From Methylophilaceae bacterium 11 (lineage in GTDB: Bacteria > Pseudomonadota > Gammaproteobacteria > Burkholderiales > Methylophilaceae), in NCBI GenBank assembly GCA_000525025.1, contig JCKJ01000001.1, positions 1,302,001-1,366,000 of the forward strand: DNA of 64,000 nucleotides. The letters are read 5' to 3'. Below the pieces are notes generated by a model, which made no database searches, was not told the DNA's origin, and saw only the letters and a program-made list of their open reading frames with translations. Positions 34,032 through 45,274 of the stretch are shown here, in pieces (the first letter of the stretch is position 1; the number at the start of each line of letters is the position of its first letter). The position numbers and the translations under genes are program-made.

Positions 34032-35818
34032 TGCTCTCAAATATGGTTGTTCAAGTGGGTTTGTTTTTTATAACGCTTTTGGTACTCACCAAGCCCATGG
34101 GTTTGTGGTTATCAGCCGTAATGCATGGTGAATGTAAATTTATCAATAAAGTAGGTGGGCCAGTTGAACGGGCAATCTACCGGCTCATTGGTACATCACC
34201 AGAAGGTGAGATGGGTTGGCGGCAATACGCAGTTGCAGTAATGATTTTTAATGTAGTAGGCGCAATCTTCATCTATTTTTTACAGCGCTGGCAATTAAAT
34301 TTACCTCTCAATCCACAACAGTTCCCGGCTGTCAGTGTGGATTCATCAATCAATACGGCCATTAGTTTTGTCACCAACACTAACTGGCAGGGTTACGCTG
34401 GTGAGGCAACCATGAGTTACCTCACGCAAATGTTGGGATTAACCGTACAGAACTTTTTATCTGCGGCTACAGGTATTGCTGTGTTGTTCGCGCTGATTAG
34501 AGGCTTTGCCCGACATACGTCTAAAACAATCGGTAACTTTTGGGTCGATGCCACACGCTCGACCTTATATGTCTTATTACCCTTATCTTTTTTGCTGGCG
34601 GTTGCGCTCATTGGGCAGGGCGTCATTCAAAATTTTGATGCCTATCAAGAAGTGACAACGATCAATCCAACCAGCTACATTACAAAAGATGCAGCGGGTA
34701 AAGACATTACCCAAACGACTAATACGCAAACCATTGCTATGGGGCCGGTGGCATCTCAAGAGGCGATTAAAATGTTGGGGACCAATGGTGGTGGCTTTTT
34801 TAATGCCAACTCAGCACATCCGTTTGAAAACCCGACGCCGCTATCAAACTTTCTGGAAATGCTCGCCATCTTTTTAATCCCAGCAGGATTGTGCTTTGCA
34901 TTCGGCAAAATGGTCGGTGATAAGCGGCAAGGTTGGACAATTTTTAGCGCGATGTTCATCATTTTTATCGTGATGGTAGCTGCGACGCTATGGGCAGAGC
35001 AATCAGGCAATCCAGTGCTTACTGCAAATGGTGCAGATCAAACTGCGGTGGTTACTGAATCAGGTTTCGCACTTCAATCTGGCGGCAACATGGAGGGTAA
35101 AGAAACGCGTTTTGGTATCGTTAGTTCTGCATTATTTGCCACCATTACCACAGCAGCTTCATGCGGTGCAGTCAATGCAATGCATGACTCACTGACGCCC
35201 ATTGGTGGATTAGTGACGATGTGGCAAATGCAGCTAGGAGAAGTTGTTTTCGGAGGGGTTGGTTCTGGTCTTTACACCATGTTGATTTATGCTGTACTCG
35301 CGGTATTTATTGCAGGATTAATGATAGGACGTACACCCGAATATTTAGGTAAGAAAATCGAAACCTATGAGATGCAAATGACCGCGCTCATTATATTGGT
35401 CACTCCGTTGCTGGTGTTGATAGGTACCGCCCTTGCAGTAAGCGTTGCTGATGGCGTTGTCGGTATTGCCAATCCTGGCGCACATGGCTTTAGTGAGGTG
35501 CTCTACGCTTTATCATCGGCTGCAAACAACAACGGTAGTGCTTTTGCAGGCCTATCTGCCAACACACCATTCTACAACTCATTGTTGGCGGTAGCGATGT
35601 TCTTTGGTCGCTTCGGCATCATTATTCCTGTGTTGGCAATAGCAGGTTCTATGGCGGCAAAAAAACGTATTCCAGTGAGTGTGGGCACTATGCCAACACA
35701 CGGGCCATTGTTTGTCATTTTATTGATAGGGGCGGTCATTCTGGTAGGGGCATTAACTTATATACCAGCGCTTGCACTTGGCCCTGTGGTTGAACAATTA
35801 CAGATGCTTAATATTTAA
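34031..35818 (+). CDS. kdpA: Potassium-transporting ATPase subunit KdpA
   Basis: The K+-selective channel-like subunit of the P-type ATPase, 595 residues (E. coli 557), inner membrane. Four pore-loop repeats are visible, including the filter regions [19 protein letters not shown] and [14 protein letters not shown]. It opens with hydrophobic segments ([20 protein letters not shown]). The start overlaps the end of kdpF. It takes up K+ at very low outside concentrations, with KdpB supplying ATP-driven energy. Confidence 0.97.
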   Translation: MLSNMVVQVGLFFITLLVLTKPMGLWLSAVMHGECKFINKVGGPVERAIYRLIGTSPEGEMGWRQYAVAVMIFNVVGAIFIYFLQRWQLNLPLNPQQFPAVSVDSSINTAISFVTNTNWQGYAGEATMSYLTQMLGLTVQNFLSAATGIAVLFALIRGFARHTSKTIGNFWVDATRSTLYVLLPLSFLLAVALIGQGVIQNFDAYQEVTTINPTSYITKDAAGKDITQTTNTQTIAMGPVASQEAIKMLGTNGGGFFNANSAHPFENPTPLSNFLEMLAIFLIPAGLCFAFGKMVGDKRQGWTIFSAMFIIFIVMVAATLWAEQSGNPVLTANGADQTAVVTESGFALQSGGNMEGKETRFGIVSSALFATITTAASCGAVNAMHDSLTPIGGLVTMWQMQLGEVVFGGVGSGLYTMLIYAVLAVFIAGLMIGRTPEYLGKKIETYEMQMTALIILVTPLLVLIGTALAVSVADGVVGIANPGAHGFSEVLYALSSAANNNGSAFAGLSANTPFYNSLLAVAMFFGRFGIIIPVLAIAGSMAAKKRIPVSVGTMPTHGPLFVILLIGAVILVGALTYIPALALGPVVEQLQMLNI

Positions 35819-35841
35819 AAGATACATTTTAGGATAACACC

Positions 35842-37923
35842 ATGTCTAGTCCCGCAATCAAATCATTGTTAGACCCTACGCTAGTCAAACCCGCTATTGT
35901 AGATTCATTTAAAAAATTGGCACCTCAAATACAGTGGCGCAATCCTGTCATGTTCGTTGTATATCTTGGTAGCTTGCTGACAACCGCTTTGCTCATTCAG
36001 GCCTTGCTTAGTCATTCAGAAGCATCGTTAGGCTTTATTGCCTCCGTGGCCATTTGGTTATGGTTTACTGTGTTGTTTGCCAACTTTGCAGAAGCGATGG
36101 CCGAAGGACGTAGCAAAGCGCAAGCAGCCTCTCTCAGAAGTGCTAAAAAGAATGTCGTCGTCAAAAAACTGGCGAATGAATCCAGAGATGCTGCGGTCAC
36201 CATTACAGACAGCAATAGCATACAAAAAGGAGATATTCTCTTGATTGAGGCCGGTGATATGATACCGGCGGATGGCGAGGTGATTGAGGGAATAGCGTCC
36301 GTGAACGAGGCCGCAATTACTGGTGAGTCTGCACCCGTCATTCGAGAATCTGGCGGAGACTTTAGTGCTGTGACTGGCGGTACACAAGTACTATCTGATT
36401 GGATAGTTATGCGTGTCACGGTTAATCCAGGTGAAGCATTTTTAGATCGCATGATTGCCATGGTTGAAGGGGCAAAACGTCAGAAAACGCCAAACGAGAT
36501 TGCACTCACTATTTTACTGGTGACATTAACTATTGTGTTTCTGTTGGTAACAGTCACGCTAATGCCATTTTCTTTATTTAGTGTAAACGCTGCAGGTGCC
36601 GGGAGTCCGCCAAGCGTGACAGTACTTATCTCTTTATTAATCTGCTTAATTCCCACAACAATTGCTGGTTTATTATCAGCTATAGGTGTGGCTGGCATGA
36701 GTCGTATGATGCAGGCCAATGTGATTGCGACATCTGGCCGCGCAGTAGAAGCGGCGGGGGATGTCAATGTACTGCTGTTAGATAAAACTGGCACCATTAC
36801 TTTAGGTAATCGCCAAGCGTCTATTTTTATTCCTGCTGCGGGCATTGCTGAGCAAACGTTAGCAGATGCAGCACAACTCGCATCCATGATGGATGAAACC
36901 CCAGAAGGTCGAAGTATCGTTGTACTAGCGAAAAATCGTTTTAATATCCGTGAGCGCGATGTGATGTCACTTGGTGCAAGCTTTGTGCCATTCACAGCGC
37001 AAACGAGAATGAGTGGCGTTAATTTACAAGAGGGTGAACATCAACGTCAGATTCGTAAAGGTGCAGCCAGCGCTATTCAATCACACGTGGAAAGTTTAGG
37101 CGGCGAATTTTCAAACGATATTACTCAAAAAGTGGATGAGGTAGCGCGTCGAGGCAGCACACCATTGGTTGTTAGCGATGGTAGTCAAGTATTAGGAGTG
37201 GTTGAACTTAAAGACATTGTAAAAGGCGGTATTAAAGAGCGTTTTGCAGAGCTGCGACGCATGGGCATTTCTACCATTATGATTACTGGCGACAATCGTC
37301 TCACGGCTGCGGCGATTGCAGCAGAGGCAGGTGTGGATGACTTTCTAGCGGAAGCAACGCCAGAAGCTAAATTGAAGTTAATCCGCGACCATCAGGCAGA
37401 AGGTAAGTTGGTCGCCATGACCGGTGATGGTACGAACGATGCGCCTGCACTGGCACAAGCGGATGTGGCGGTAGCCATGAATACAGGTACGCAAGCGGCA
37501 AAAGAGGCCGGCAATATGGTGGATTTGGACTCAAACCCGACTAAATTAATTGAAATCGTAGAAATTGGTAAGCAAATGCTGATGACCCGAGGCTCATTAA
37601 CTACATTCAGTATCGCCAATGATGTCGCTAAATACTTTGCCATTATTCCAGCTGCGTTTGCCAGCACCTATCCACAGTTAGATACGTTGAATATCATGCA
37701 GCTGACCAGTCCGAATTCGGCCATTTTATCGGCGGTGATATTCAATGCGCTTATTATTATTGTGTTGATTCCATTGGCACTTAAAGGCATAAGCTATACC
37801 GCGATTGGTGCGCAACAATTGCTGCGTAAAAACTTGGTAATTTATGGCTTAGGGGGGTTAATTGTTCCTTTTATTGGGATCAAAATCATTGATATGTTGT
37901 TAACGGCTTTAGGTTTAGCCTAG
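35842..37923 (+). CDS. kdpB: Potassium-transporting P-type ATPase catalytic subunit KdpB
   Basis: The ATP-hydrolysing subunit, 693 residues. The phosphorylated Asp is D314 in [10 protein letters not shown]. The TGES-type actuator motif ([13 protein letters not shown]) and the hinge [20 protein letters not shown] are intact. TM segments include [31 protein letters not shown] precedes the ATG. No disrupted motifs. Confidence 0.97.
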   Translation: MSSPAIKSLLDPTLVKPAIVDSFKKLAPQIQWRNPVMFVVYLGSLLTTALLIQALLSHSEASLGFIASVAIWLWFTVLFANFAEAMAEGRSKAQAASLRSAKKNVVVKKLANESRDAAVTITDSNSIQKGDILLIEAGDMIPADGEVIEGIASVNEAAITGESAPVIRESGGDFSAVTGGTQVLSDWIVMRVTVNPGEAFLDRMIAMVEGAKRQKTPNEIALTILLVTLTIVFLLVTVTLMPFSLFSVNAAGAGSPPSVTVLISLLICLIPTTIAGLLSAIGVAGMSRMMQANVIATSGRAVEAAGDVNVLLLDKTGTITLGNRQASIFIPAAGIAEQTLADAAQLASMMDETPEGRSIVVLAKNRFNIRERDVMSLGASFVPFTAQTRMSGVNLQEGEHQRQIRKGAASAIQSHVESLGGEFSNDITQKVDEVARRGSTPLVVSDGSQVLGVVELKDIVKGGIKERFAELRRMGISTIMITGDNRLTAAAIAAEAGVDDFLAEATPEAKLKLIRDHQAEGKLVAMTGDGTNDAPALAQADVAVAMNTGTQAAKEAGNMVDLDSNPTKLIEIVEIGKQMLMTRGSLTTFSIANDVAKYFAIIPAAFASTYPQLDTLNIMQLTSPNSAILSAVIFNALIIIVLIPLALKGISYTAIGAQQLLRKNLVIYGLGGLIVPFIGIKIIDMLLTALGLA

Positions 37924-37956
37924 TTTATTCATAGTGAGCAAAGTGAAGGAAAAATC

Positions 37957-38583
37957 ATGCAAGAAACATTAAGCGGTCATAGCGATACATTGAGTTTCAA
38001 GTTGGCACTTAAAGCACTAAGGCCAGCACTCATGCTGTTTGTGATATTGACCATCATCACGGGTGTCATATACCCACTGGTAACAACAGTGGTTGGACAG
38101 TGGTGGATGCCATTTCAGGCCAATGGCTCTCTTATCGAAAAAGGTGGGATCGTTGTCGGGTCTTCATTCATCGGACAGAATTTCACGGAAGCAAAATACT
38201 TTTGGAGTAGGCCGTCTGCCACAGGGCCTTATAGTTACAACGCAGCCGCATCCTCTGGTGCTAATCAAGGACCACTTAACCCAGCGCTTGCAGATGCAAT
38301 CAAAATCCGCATAGCTGCTTTAAGAGAGGCGGATACTGATAACAAATTGCCAATTCCTGTAGATCTAGTGACGGCCTCGGCAAGTGGGTTAGACCCACAT
38401 ATCAGTCCCGCAGCCGCGCAATATCAGCTAACCAGAGTTGCAAAGGCAAGAGGCTTGAGCGCGGAAAGCATTCAACAGATGATTGATAACCATACAGAAT
38501 CGAGGCAACTAAGCATTTTGGGAGAGCCTAGAGTGAATGTATTACAATTAAATTTAGCTTTAGATAGCATGGTGCAACCATAG
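37957..38583 (+). CDS. kdpC: Potassium-transporting ATPase subunit KdpC
   Basis: A 208-residue accessory subunit with one N-terminal TM helix (about 20-45, [20 protein letters not shown]). The periplasmic domain carries the conserved [40 protein letters not shown] and [29 protein letters not shown] precedes the ATG. Confidence 0.96.
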   Translation: MQETLSGHSDTLSFKLALKALRPALMLFVILTIITGVIYPLVTTVVGQWWMPFQANGSLIEKGGIVVGSSFIGQNFTEAKYFWSRPSATGPYSYNAAASSGANQGPLNPALADAIKIRIAALREADTDNKLPIPVDLVTASASGLDPHISPAAAQYQLTRVAKARGLSAESIQQMIDNHTESRQLSILGEPRVNVLQLNLALDSMVQP

Positions 38584-38625
38584 TACGCTGCTGTAATTTA
38601 TAAATATGTGATAGCAATTACACCT

Positions 38626-41373
38626 ATGACAAATGATGAACGACCAGATCCAGACCAGTTACTAGAAAAAATCAATAAGGAGGCTGAGCGTGAAAAACGA
38701 GGTCAACTTAAAATATTTTTTGGTGCTTGTGCTGGCGTGGGTAAAACCTTTGCCATGCTGTCAGCAGCAAGGACAATCAAGCAAGACGGCACAGATGTCA
38801 TCATCGGTATTGTAGAGACGCATGGTAGAGCTGAAACAGCAGCCCAGCTTGGTGATCTAGAAGTGTTGCCATTGAAGAAGGTGGCTTATCGAGAGAAAGA
38901 CTTAACAGAATTTGATTTAGATGCGGCATTAGCACGCAAACCATCGCTTATTCTAGTGGATGAGTTAGCACACTCCAACGTTGAGGGTTCACGCCACCCT
39001 AAACGCTGGCAAGATGTGGAGGAGCTGTTATCCGTAGGCATTGATGTGTTTACCACGTTAAATGTGCAACATATCGAAAGCCTCAACGATGTGGTTGGTC
39101 AAATAACAGGGATTCGCGTCAATGAGACTATTCCGGATAAAGTGTTTGATATGGCGGATGAGGTTACATTGGTTGACCTCCCTGCAGATGAACTACTGCG
39201 GAGGCTACAAGAAGGCAAGGTGTATCAAGCGCAACAAGCAGAACGTGCCGGTAAAAGCTTTTTTCGCAAAGGTAATTTAATAGCTTTGCGTGAAATGGCA
39301 TTAAGAAGAACTGCCGATCGTGTGGACTCACAAATGCGTGAGTACCGCAATGACAGTGCAATTAGCCAAGTGTGGCAGACTAAAGATCGTTTGTTAGTAT
39401 GTGTGGGCACGGATGCAGAAGCAGAAAGACTTGTCAGAGTGGCGGCAAGGCTAGCGCAGAGTTTAAAGTCCGATTGGCTGGCTGTGTACGTTGAGACACC
39501 CAAGTTGCAACGGCTGCCAGAAACGCAGCGCAGTATTATTGCAAAAACACTTAAACTTGCTGAGACATTAGGCGCTGAAGCTGCATCGCTAAGTGGTACC
39601 AATGTTGCAGAAGTCATACTTAACTACGCTAGAAACAAAAACGTCACCAAACTTGTGGTTGGAAAATCGAATCGCTCTGCTATCGAGCGACTGATTTACC
39701 CCGGGGTTGTAGACGATATCACTCACCTAGCCACCGACATCGACATTCACGTTGTGTCGCGAGAACGCACATTAGCAGAAAAATATACCGATTCAAAAAA
39801 CGCATCCCAAGCTGAAGTTTCAACTCACGAGGTTGCTTATACTGGTTATTATGTTTCGGCAATGGTATGTGTAGCAACTGTATTGATTGCGACGCTACTT
39901 ATGCAGTATTTTGAATTGGCCAATGTAGTGATGTTGTATCTGTTAGGTGTGATTTTAATCTCATCTAGATACGGCAGAGGACCAGGTATTTTCTCATCCT
40001 TTATAAGTGTCGCTACGTTTGATTTTATTTTCGTGCCACCCAGATTTTCATTCAGTGTATCCGATACCCAATACCTACTCACTTTTGGCGTCATGCTGAC
40101 TGTTGCTCTAGTGGTGAGTAATTTGACTGCGAACTTACGTTATCAGGCGATGGTAGCCATGCACCGAGAGCGGCGAAGCCAAACACTCTATGATTTAGGA
40201 AAGGCTTTGGCTTCTGCATTGACAGCAAACCATATCATTGAAATTAGCACGCATCAACTAACTGGTATTTTTAAATCTAAAGTATGCATATTGCTTCCTA
40301 ATAGCGATGAAAAAGTAGTCATGCCACTTCAAAACAAGCAAGATCCACCTCATGAAATACAAGACCAAAATCATCAGCTGGCTGTCGATTTGGGAATAGC
40401 ACAGTGGGTATATGACCACCAGCAACAAGCTGGTCTGGGCACTGATACCTTACCTTCTACACCAGCGCTATATATTCCCCTGCAAGCCCCAATGAGAACA
40501 CGCGGTGTTTTAGTGATTTTTCCGAGTAATGTTTTGTTTAAAGGCAGCAGGACAAGCATTTTGCTAGAGCAAAGACAATTGCTGCAGACGTTTGCCTCAC
40601 AAATTGCCATTGCTATTGAACGCGTGCATTATGTAGAGGTTGCACAGCAAGCGCTTGTTTCAATGGAATCGGAGCGTTTGAGAAACTCCGTGCTCAGCGC
40701 AATTTCACACGATTTAAACACGCCACTTACCACAATTGTGGCAGCAGCTAGCTGGCTCAAGCAAGAAACGCCATTGAAAGACAAGCGATACGAGTATATT
40801 TCGATGTTATATAGTCAGTCTATTCGCATGAAAAATCTAGTCATCAACTTACTTGATATGGCAAGGTTGCAGTCTGGTAAAGTGAGGTTGAATAAACAAT
40901 GGCAAGTATTGGAAGAAGTTGTAGGGACATCGCTTCGTACGATGAAAGAAATCTTAGGTAAACGAAATGTAGTGATTGATTTGCCCGTTGACTTACCTTT
41001 GGTTGAATACGACGCAATTCTAATAGATAGAGTGTTGTGTAATTTATTAGATAACGCCGCTAAATACACAAGCGCGGACAGCAAAATTTACATCAGCGCT
41101 AGAACAAATAAACACGATATGTTGATCTCAGTGGCTGATGATGGTGCAGGGCTACCTAAGCACGCTGAAATTCAAATATTTGAGAAGTTTACCCGTGGCG
41201 AGAAGGAATCTTCGAATACAGGCGTTGGATTGGGATTGTCTATTTGCAAAAGTATTGTAGAAGCGCATCAAGGAAAAATATGGGCATCGAACAAACTGCC
41301 GCAGGGTGCAATATTCACATTCTCGCTACCTTTAGGTACACCGCCAGCATTGCCACAGATTGAGGAACATTGA
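38626..41373 (+). CDS. kdpD: Osmosensitive K+ channel histidine kinase KdpD
   Basis: The sensor kinase of the Kdp system, 915 residues. In order: the KdpD N-terminal domain with a Walker-A loop (FFGACAGVGKTFAMLSAART), a USP-like domain, four TM segments (DUF4118, around VCVATVLIATLLMQYFELA), GAF, HisKA and HATPase. The phosphoacceptor is H695 in AISHDLNTPLTTI; the ATP-binding boxes DNAAKY, DDGAGL and GVGLGLSICKSIVEAHQGKI are intact. ATG 38626 fits the family N-terminus (MTNDERPDPDQLLEKI); GTG 38608 is an alternative. It overlaps nothing and ends 7 bases before kdpE. Confidence 0.96.
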   Translation: MTNDERPDPDQLLEKINKEAEREKRGQLKIFFGACAGVGKTFAMLSAARTIKQDGTDVIIGIVETHGRAETAAQLGDLEVLPLKKVAYREKDLTEFDLDAALARKPSLILVDELAHSNVEGSRHPKRWQDVEELLSVGIDVFTTLNVQHIESLNDVVGQITGIRVNETIPDKVFDMADEVTLVDLPADELLRRLQEGKVYQAQQAERAGKSFFRKGNLIALREMALRRTADRVDSQMREYRNDSAISQVWQTKDRLLVCVGTDAEAERLVRVAARLAQSLKSDWLAVYVETPKLQRLPETQRSIIAKTLKLAETLGAEAASLSGTNVAEVILNYARNKNVTKLVVGKSNRSAIERLIYPGVVDDITHLATDIDIHVVSRERTLAEKYTDSKNASQAEVSTHEVAYTGYYVSAMVCVATVLIATLLMQYFELANVVMLYLLGVILISSRYGRGPGIFSSFISVATFDFIFVPPRFSFSVSDTQYLLTFGVMLTVALVVSNLTANLRYQAMVAMHRERRSQTLYDLGKALASALTANHIIEISTHQLTGIFKSKVCILLPNSDEKVVMPLQNKQDPPHEIQDQNHQLAVDLGIAQWVYDHQQQAGLGTDTLPSTPALYIPLQAPMRTRGVLVIFPSNVLFKGSRTSILLEQRQLLQTFASQIAIAIERVHYVEVAQQALVSMESERLRNSVLSAISHDLNTPLTTIVAAASWLKQETPLKDKRYEYISMLYSQSIRMKNLVINLLDMARLQSGKVRLNKQWQVLEEVVGTSLRTMKEILGKRNVVIDLPVDLPLVEYDAILIDRVLCNLLDNAAKYTSADSKIYISARTNKHDMLISVADDGAGLPKHAEIQIFEKFTRGEKESSNTGVGLGLSICKSIVEAHQGKIWASNKLPQGAIFTFSLPLGTPPALPQIEEH

Positions 41374-41380
41374 GGTATCC

Positions 41381-42073
41381 ATGACTAATCACTCGGGAAA
41401 TATTGTTTTAATCGAGGATGATGCGCAGATTCGTCGCTTCGTCTCCTCTGCCTTAGAAAGTGAATGTTTCACTGTTTACTCTAGTGAGACTGGTAAAAAG
41501 GGGTTGATTGAGATCGGCACAAGAAAACCAGATGCCGTTATTTTGGATTTAGGTTTGCCAGATATTGATGGTTTAGAGGTCATCCGAGAAACCAGAAATT
41601 GGAGCAATATCCCCATCATTATTTTATCGGCCCGCACACAAGAGCAAGAAAAAGTTGCCGCGTTGGACGCTGGCGCAGATGATTTTTTATCCAAACCGTT
41701 TGGTACGCAAGAGCTAATTGCAAGACTACGTGCGCAGTTGAGGCGCAGTAACATGGTGGGTGAAGTAAGTCATCACGGTATTTATGATTTTGGTAATATT
41801 AATGTGGATTTACCAAAAAGGCTCGTGACTAAGAATAATCAGCTCGTGCACCTTACCCCTATAGAGTTTCGGCTATTTTCAGAATTAATTAAAAATGCTG
41901 GTCGCGTAGTCACGCAACGACAGTTATTAAAAGAAGTTTGGGGTCCAAGCTATGTTGAGAATGAGCACTACCTTAGAATTTACATGAGTCACTTAAGACA
42001 AAAGTTAGAGGACGACCCAACGCAACCGGAACATTTCATTACTGAAATAGGCATCGGATTTAGATTCGTTTAA
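41381..42073 (+). CDS. kdpE: KdpE response regulator, OmpR family
   Basis: A 230-residue activator of the kdp promoter. The receiver domain has acidic pair EDD, phosphoacceptor D56 in VILDLGLPDIDGLEVIRE, Thr/Ser and Lys (SKPFGTQELIARL). The C-terminal winged helix contains HLTPIEFRLFSELIKNAGRV and YVENEHYLRIYMSHLRQKLE. The start at 41381 follows GAGGT within the kdpD stop region. Its predicted target is the box at 33757-33780. Confidence 0.96.
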   Translation: MTNHSGNIVLIEDDAQIRRFVSSALESECFTVYSSETGKKGLIEIGTRKPDAVILDLGLPDIDGLEVIRETRNWSNIPIIILSARTQEQEKVAALDAGADDFLSKPFGTQELIARLRAQLRRSNMVGEVSHHGIYDFGNINVDLPKRLVTKNNQLVHLTPIEFRLFSELIKNAGRVVTQRQLLKEVWGPSYVENEHYLRIYMSHLRQKLEDDPTQPEHFITEIGIGFRFV

Positions 42074-42084
42074 TCGATCAAAAG

Positions 42085-42102
42085 GAGAGTCTGTTGACTC
42101 TC
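42085..42102. other. Short hairpin after kdpE
   Basis: GAGAGTC-TGTT-GACTCTC is a perfect 7-bp stem just after the kdpE stop, in the gap between convergent kdpE and the AraC gene. No T-tract follows; a weak terminator at best. Confidence 0.35.
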
Positions 42103-42154
42103 ACAGTTAATGATTAGTTAAGTCCGCTTTGTCCCCAAGCAGCCACTTAATTGA

Positions 42155-43081
42155 CTAATTGACAGTCACGTACTTAGCTGAGTTTTCTGAAGGCATTGCA
42201 ATTAACGATACTTTCATTTCAGCGACTTCATCCATCGGTGTCCGCCCAAAGAAACGTTTAAATTCTCGGCTGAACTGAGAAATGCTTTCGTAGCCGACTT
42301 TTCGAGATGCGGTGGATGCGCTCATGCCGTCTTGTAACATATGTAGTCTAGCCTTATGAAGACGGGTTGTTTTGAGGTACTGTATCGGCGTTGTTGCTGT
42401 TAGGGCTTTAAAATGCGCATGGAATGCTGCTATGCTCATATTGGCATCTTCAGCCAAAGCAGATACGTTTAAGTCGCCTGCAAAATCGCTATGTATGCGT
42501 TTCAACGCTTTGCCTATCTTGCTGAAATGACTTTGTTGCATTAACACTTCTCGAATAGCTGCGCCTTGTTGCCCTGTGAGTACACGATAATAAATTTCCC
42601 GCATGATCGATGCGCCTAGAATTTCAGACTCTTGCTGCGAGGACAGCACTTCAAGTAGCCTTAAGATGGCATCTGATAGTTTGTCGTCCAATGCGGTGGA
42701 AACCATCCCTAATTGCGGAAACCCTAATTCTGAATTACCGGAATCTAGCGACAGTACTAATTCGGCAACCACAGCGAGATTAATGCGAATGGAGATTGCC
42801 AGCATAGGTTCTTCTATCGTGCCTATGGTTTCGCTTTCAAAAGGCAGGGGTAGAGATAGCACTAAAAATTGTTGCGGGTCATACTGAAACACCTGATCGC
42901 CAAGATATCCCAGTTTTTTTCCTTGTAATACAACGACAATGCTAGGTTCGTATAGCACCGGCATTCTAGCGATGTATCGATTAGCGCGCATAAACTTTAC
43001 GCCATTCAAAATAGATAAGGTGTAGCCCTCGTTAGGCGCAAGTTTTAGTAGAAGGTCTATCATGGACTGCTGGCGTGTCAT
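42155..43081 (-). CDS. AraC-family transcriptional regulator (AraC_N type)
   Basis: A 308-residue regulator with an AraC_N cupin-like ligand domain (about 15-175, YEPSIVVVLQGKKLGYLGDQ) and a C-terminal pair of helix-turn-helix motifs (ISALAEDANMSIAAFHAHFK-like first motif, and ASRKVGYESISQFSREFKRF in the second). RBS GGAG precedes the ATG. It is divergent from the sorbosone dehydrogenase/RND operon, so it most likely controls that operon; the inducer is unknown. Confidence 0.9.
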   Translation of the reverse strand: MTRQQSMIDLLLKLAPNEGYTLSILNGVKFMRANRYIARMPVLYEPSIVVVLQGKKLGYLGDQVFQYDPQQFLVLSLPLPFESETIGTIEEPMLAISIRINLAVVAELVLSLDSGNSELGFPQLGMVSTALDDKLSDAILRLLEVLSSQQESEILGASIMREIYYRVLTGQQGAAIREVLMQQSHFSKIGKALKRIHSDFAGDLNVSALAEDANMSIAAFHAHFKALTATTPIQYLKTTRLHKARLHMLQDGMSASTASRKVGYESISQFSREFKRFFGRTPMDEVAEMKVSLIAMPSENSAKYVTVN

Positions 43082-43121
43082 GGTTTACTCCAATTTGTCC
43101 TGTCATAAATGTGCAGTATAT

Positions 43122-43191
43122 TAGGCATTAATTTATATTTAATGTCCATATTAGAATAGGAATAGGCAATATATAAAGAATTTTAGGCATT
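43122..43191 (+). promoter_or_regulatory. Repeated TTAGGCATT half-sites in the AraC/sorbosone dehydrogenase gap
   Basis: TTAGGCATT at 43122-43130 and at 43183-43191, with a degenerate ATAGGCAAT at 43162-43170. The last two start 21 bases apart, two helical turns, the spacing expected for AraC-family half-sites on one face of DNA. The gap between divergent genes is 219 bp and AT-rich. Confidence 0.45.
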
Positions 43192-43300
43192 TTGTTCTTA
43201 ATGGCGGAAATCTACACTTGCTGTTAGCTTCTTAAGCTACTGACACATGTGGAAAGTGACATTGGCAATGAACATTCGATTCGTTTTTTGAAAAGAGGGC

Positions 43301-45262
43301 ATGATGCAAATCAGATACAAAGTATTGAGTGCGGTAATTCTTGCAACATTAGGTTTACATGCGGTTTCCAGTATGGCTGGCGCTGCAGATGTCGAGGCGA
43401 ATTTAAGTAAACTCCATATGCCACCGGGTTTTAAAGTGGAGATCTATGCTGAGGTACCAGGTGCGCGACAAATGGCGCTTGGTACGAATGGCAATGTATA
43501 TGTTGGCACGCGCGGAAATAACGTTTACGCCGTTGTCGATAAAAACAAGGACCACAAGGCAGATAAGGTTGTAGTGATGATGGATGACCTTAAAGTTGCG
43601 AATGGTGTCGCGATGTACAATGGCAATTTATATGTAGCAGAGCAAAGCAGAATCACACGTTATGCAGCGCCAGACTTTGACTTGAGCCTGCCATTTAAGC
43701 AAATGCGTGAAGTGATTTACGATAAACTTCCAGACAAGGCGCATCATGGCTGGCGCTATATTACATTTGGACCAGACAGTAAGCTTTACGTCACGGTTGG
43801 GGCCCCATGCAATATTTGTAATCCTGAAGGGGTTGAAGCCAGTATTATTCGCATGAATCCGGATGGCAGCAATGTAGAAACGTTTGCTAAAGGGGTTAGA
43901 AACTCTGTTGGCATGGATTTTCAACCGGGCACCAATGTCTTGCACTTTACCGACAATGGGGTGGATATGATGGGAGATGATATCCCCCATGATGAATTGA
44001 ATGCAGCGCCCAAAAAAGACATGCACTTTGGCTTCCCATTCTTTGCGGGTGGAGAGGCTAGGCAGGCAGAGTGGAAAGACAAAACGCCGCCTAAAAATGT
44101 CGCTTTCCCAGCCACTGAGTTCCAAGCACATAGCGCTAATTTAGGGTTTAAATTTTATACTGGTAAACAGTTTCCAACTGAATATCAAAACAATGCCATC
44201 ATTGCGCAGCATGGTTCATGGAATCGTTCTAAACCAGTAGGCTACCAGCTTATGCGTGTTACTTTTGATGACAAGCATCAAGTAAAAAGTAGCGAAGTCT
44301 TTATTGATGGCTGGTTAGCCAATGGTGAAATATGGGGACGCCCAAATGATGTATTGCAAATGCCAGATGGCTCGCTGCTTGTCTCTGATGATTATAATGA
44401 CATCATTTACCGTGTCAGCTATGGTGAGCAATCCGCACCAGTTGCTAAGGCAGTAAATGGCTCAACCAAGACATTAACCGGTTTGCAAATGCCTGAGTCA
44501 TCCATTGCCCACCCGGATGGTCGTGTGTTTATCACCGAAATTGGTGAGTTTGGTAAGAATGGTGATGGTAAAGTAACCATACTGAATACCGATGGCTCTA
44601 CCAAGACACTTGCGGATGGTCTAGATGACCCCAAAGGCATTGATCTATTTAACAATCAGCTATACGTGGCCGATGTGAATCAGGTAGTGCGTGTTGGCTT
44701 AGATGGTAAAAAGACAGTCATCGCGAAACCAACTGACTTTCAGGATGCTCCAATCTTCCTGAACGATATTGAAATTGATGGTGTAGGTAATGTCTATGTC
44801 TCAGACAGTGGCGACGACAATGGCAAGCATGGGGCGATCTATAAAATCACGCCTGCTGGAAAAGTCATTCAAATCATCAATGATAAGTCAGGTATCAAAC
44901 GCCCTAACGGCTTACTGATGGATGGCCCTAATAAACTATTGGTTGCCGATTTTGGTACTGGCAAGTTGTTTCAGGTTACCTTTGATGGTGCGTCCAACAA
45001 ACCAAAAGCAAAAGTCACGTTGCTGAATAGTGGATTTGGCGGTGCAGATGGGTTGATTCGCGATACAAATGGTGTTTTATATGTCAGCGATTGGGCAAGC
45101 GGTAAGGTTTGGCAATTGAGCGAACCTAAAGCGACACCACAATTACTCACAGAAGGTCATCAATCTGCAGCAGATATTTCATTGTCTATCGATGGGCAAT
45201 TTATCCTGATGCCGGATATGAAAGCAGGGCAACTGGTGGTATTACCCATATCAAGCAAATAA
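43301..45262 (+). CDS. Sorbosone dehydrogenase-like secreted protein with a second propeller domain
   Basis: An exported protein of 653 residues: signal peptide about 1-28 (MMQIRYKVLSAVILATLGLH). The N-terminal half is the six-bladed propeller of PQQ-dependent sugar/sorbosone dehydrogenases (MPPGFKVEIYAEVPGARQMA, HHGWRYITFGPDSKLYVTVG, FAKGVRNSVGMDFQPG, IAQHGSWNRSKPVGY). The C-terminal half is an NHL/SMP-30-like propeller (GLDDPKGIDLFNNQLYVADV and ISLSIDGQFILMPDMKAGQL). PQQ binding and substrate are not proven; methylotrophs make PQQ. The RND permease starts 12 bases after the stop. Confidence 0.82.
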   Translation: MMQIRYKVLSAVILATLGLHAVSSMAGAADVEANLSKLHMPPGFKVEIYAEVPGARQMALGTNGNVYVGTRGNNVYAVVDKNKDHKADKVVVMMDDLKVANGVAMYNGNLYVAEQSRITRYAAPDFDLSLPFKQMREVIYDKLPDKAHHGWRYITFGPDSKLYVTVGAPCNICNPEGVEASIIRMNPDGSNVETFAKGVRNSVGMDFQPGTNVLHFTDNGVDMMGDDIPHDELNAAPKKDMHFGFPFFAGGEARQAEWKDKTPPKNVAFPATEFQAHSANLGFKFYTGKQFPTEYQNNAIIAQHGSWNRSKPVGYQLMRVTFDDKHQVKSSEVFIDGWLANGEIWGRPNDVLQMPDGSLLVSDDYNDIIYRVSYGEQSAPVAKAVNGSTKTLTGLQMPESSIAHPDGRVFITEIGEFGKNGDGKVTILNTDGSTKTLADGLDDPKGIDLFNNQLYVADVNQVVRVGLDGKKTVIAKPTDFQDAPIFLNDIEIDGVGNVYVSDSGDDNGKHGAIYKITPAGKVIQIINDKSGIKRPNGLLMDGPNKLLVADFGTGKLFQVTFDGASNKPKAKVTLLNSGFGGADGLIRDTNGVLYVSDWASGKVWQLSEPKATPQLLTEGHQSAADISLSIDGQFILMPDMKAGQLVVLPISSK

Positions 45263-45274
45263 AAAAAGGTAAGC

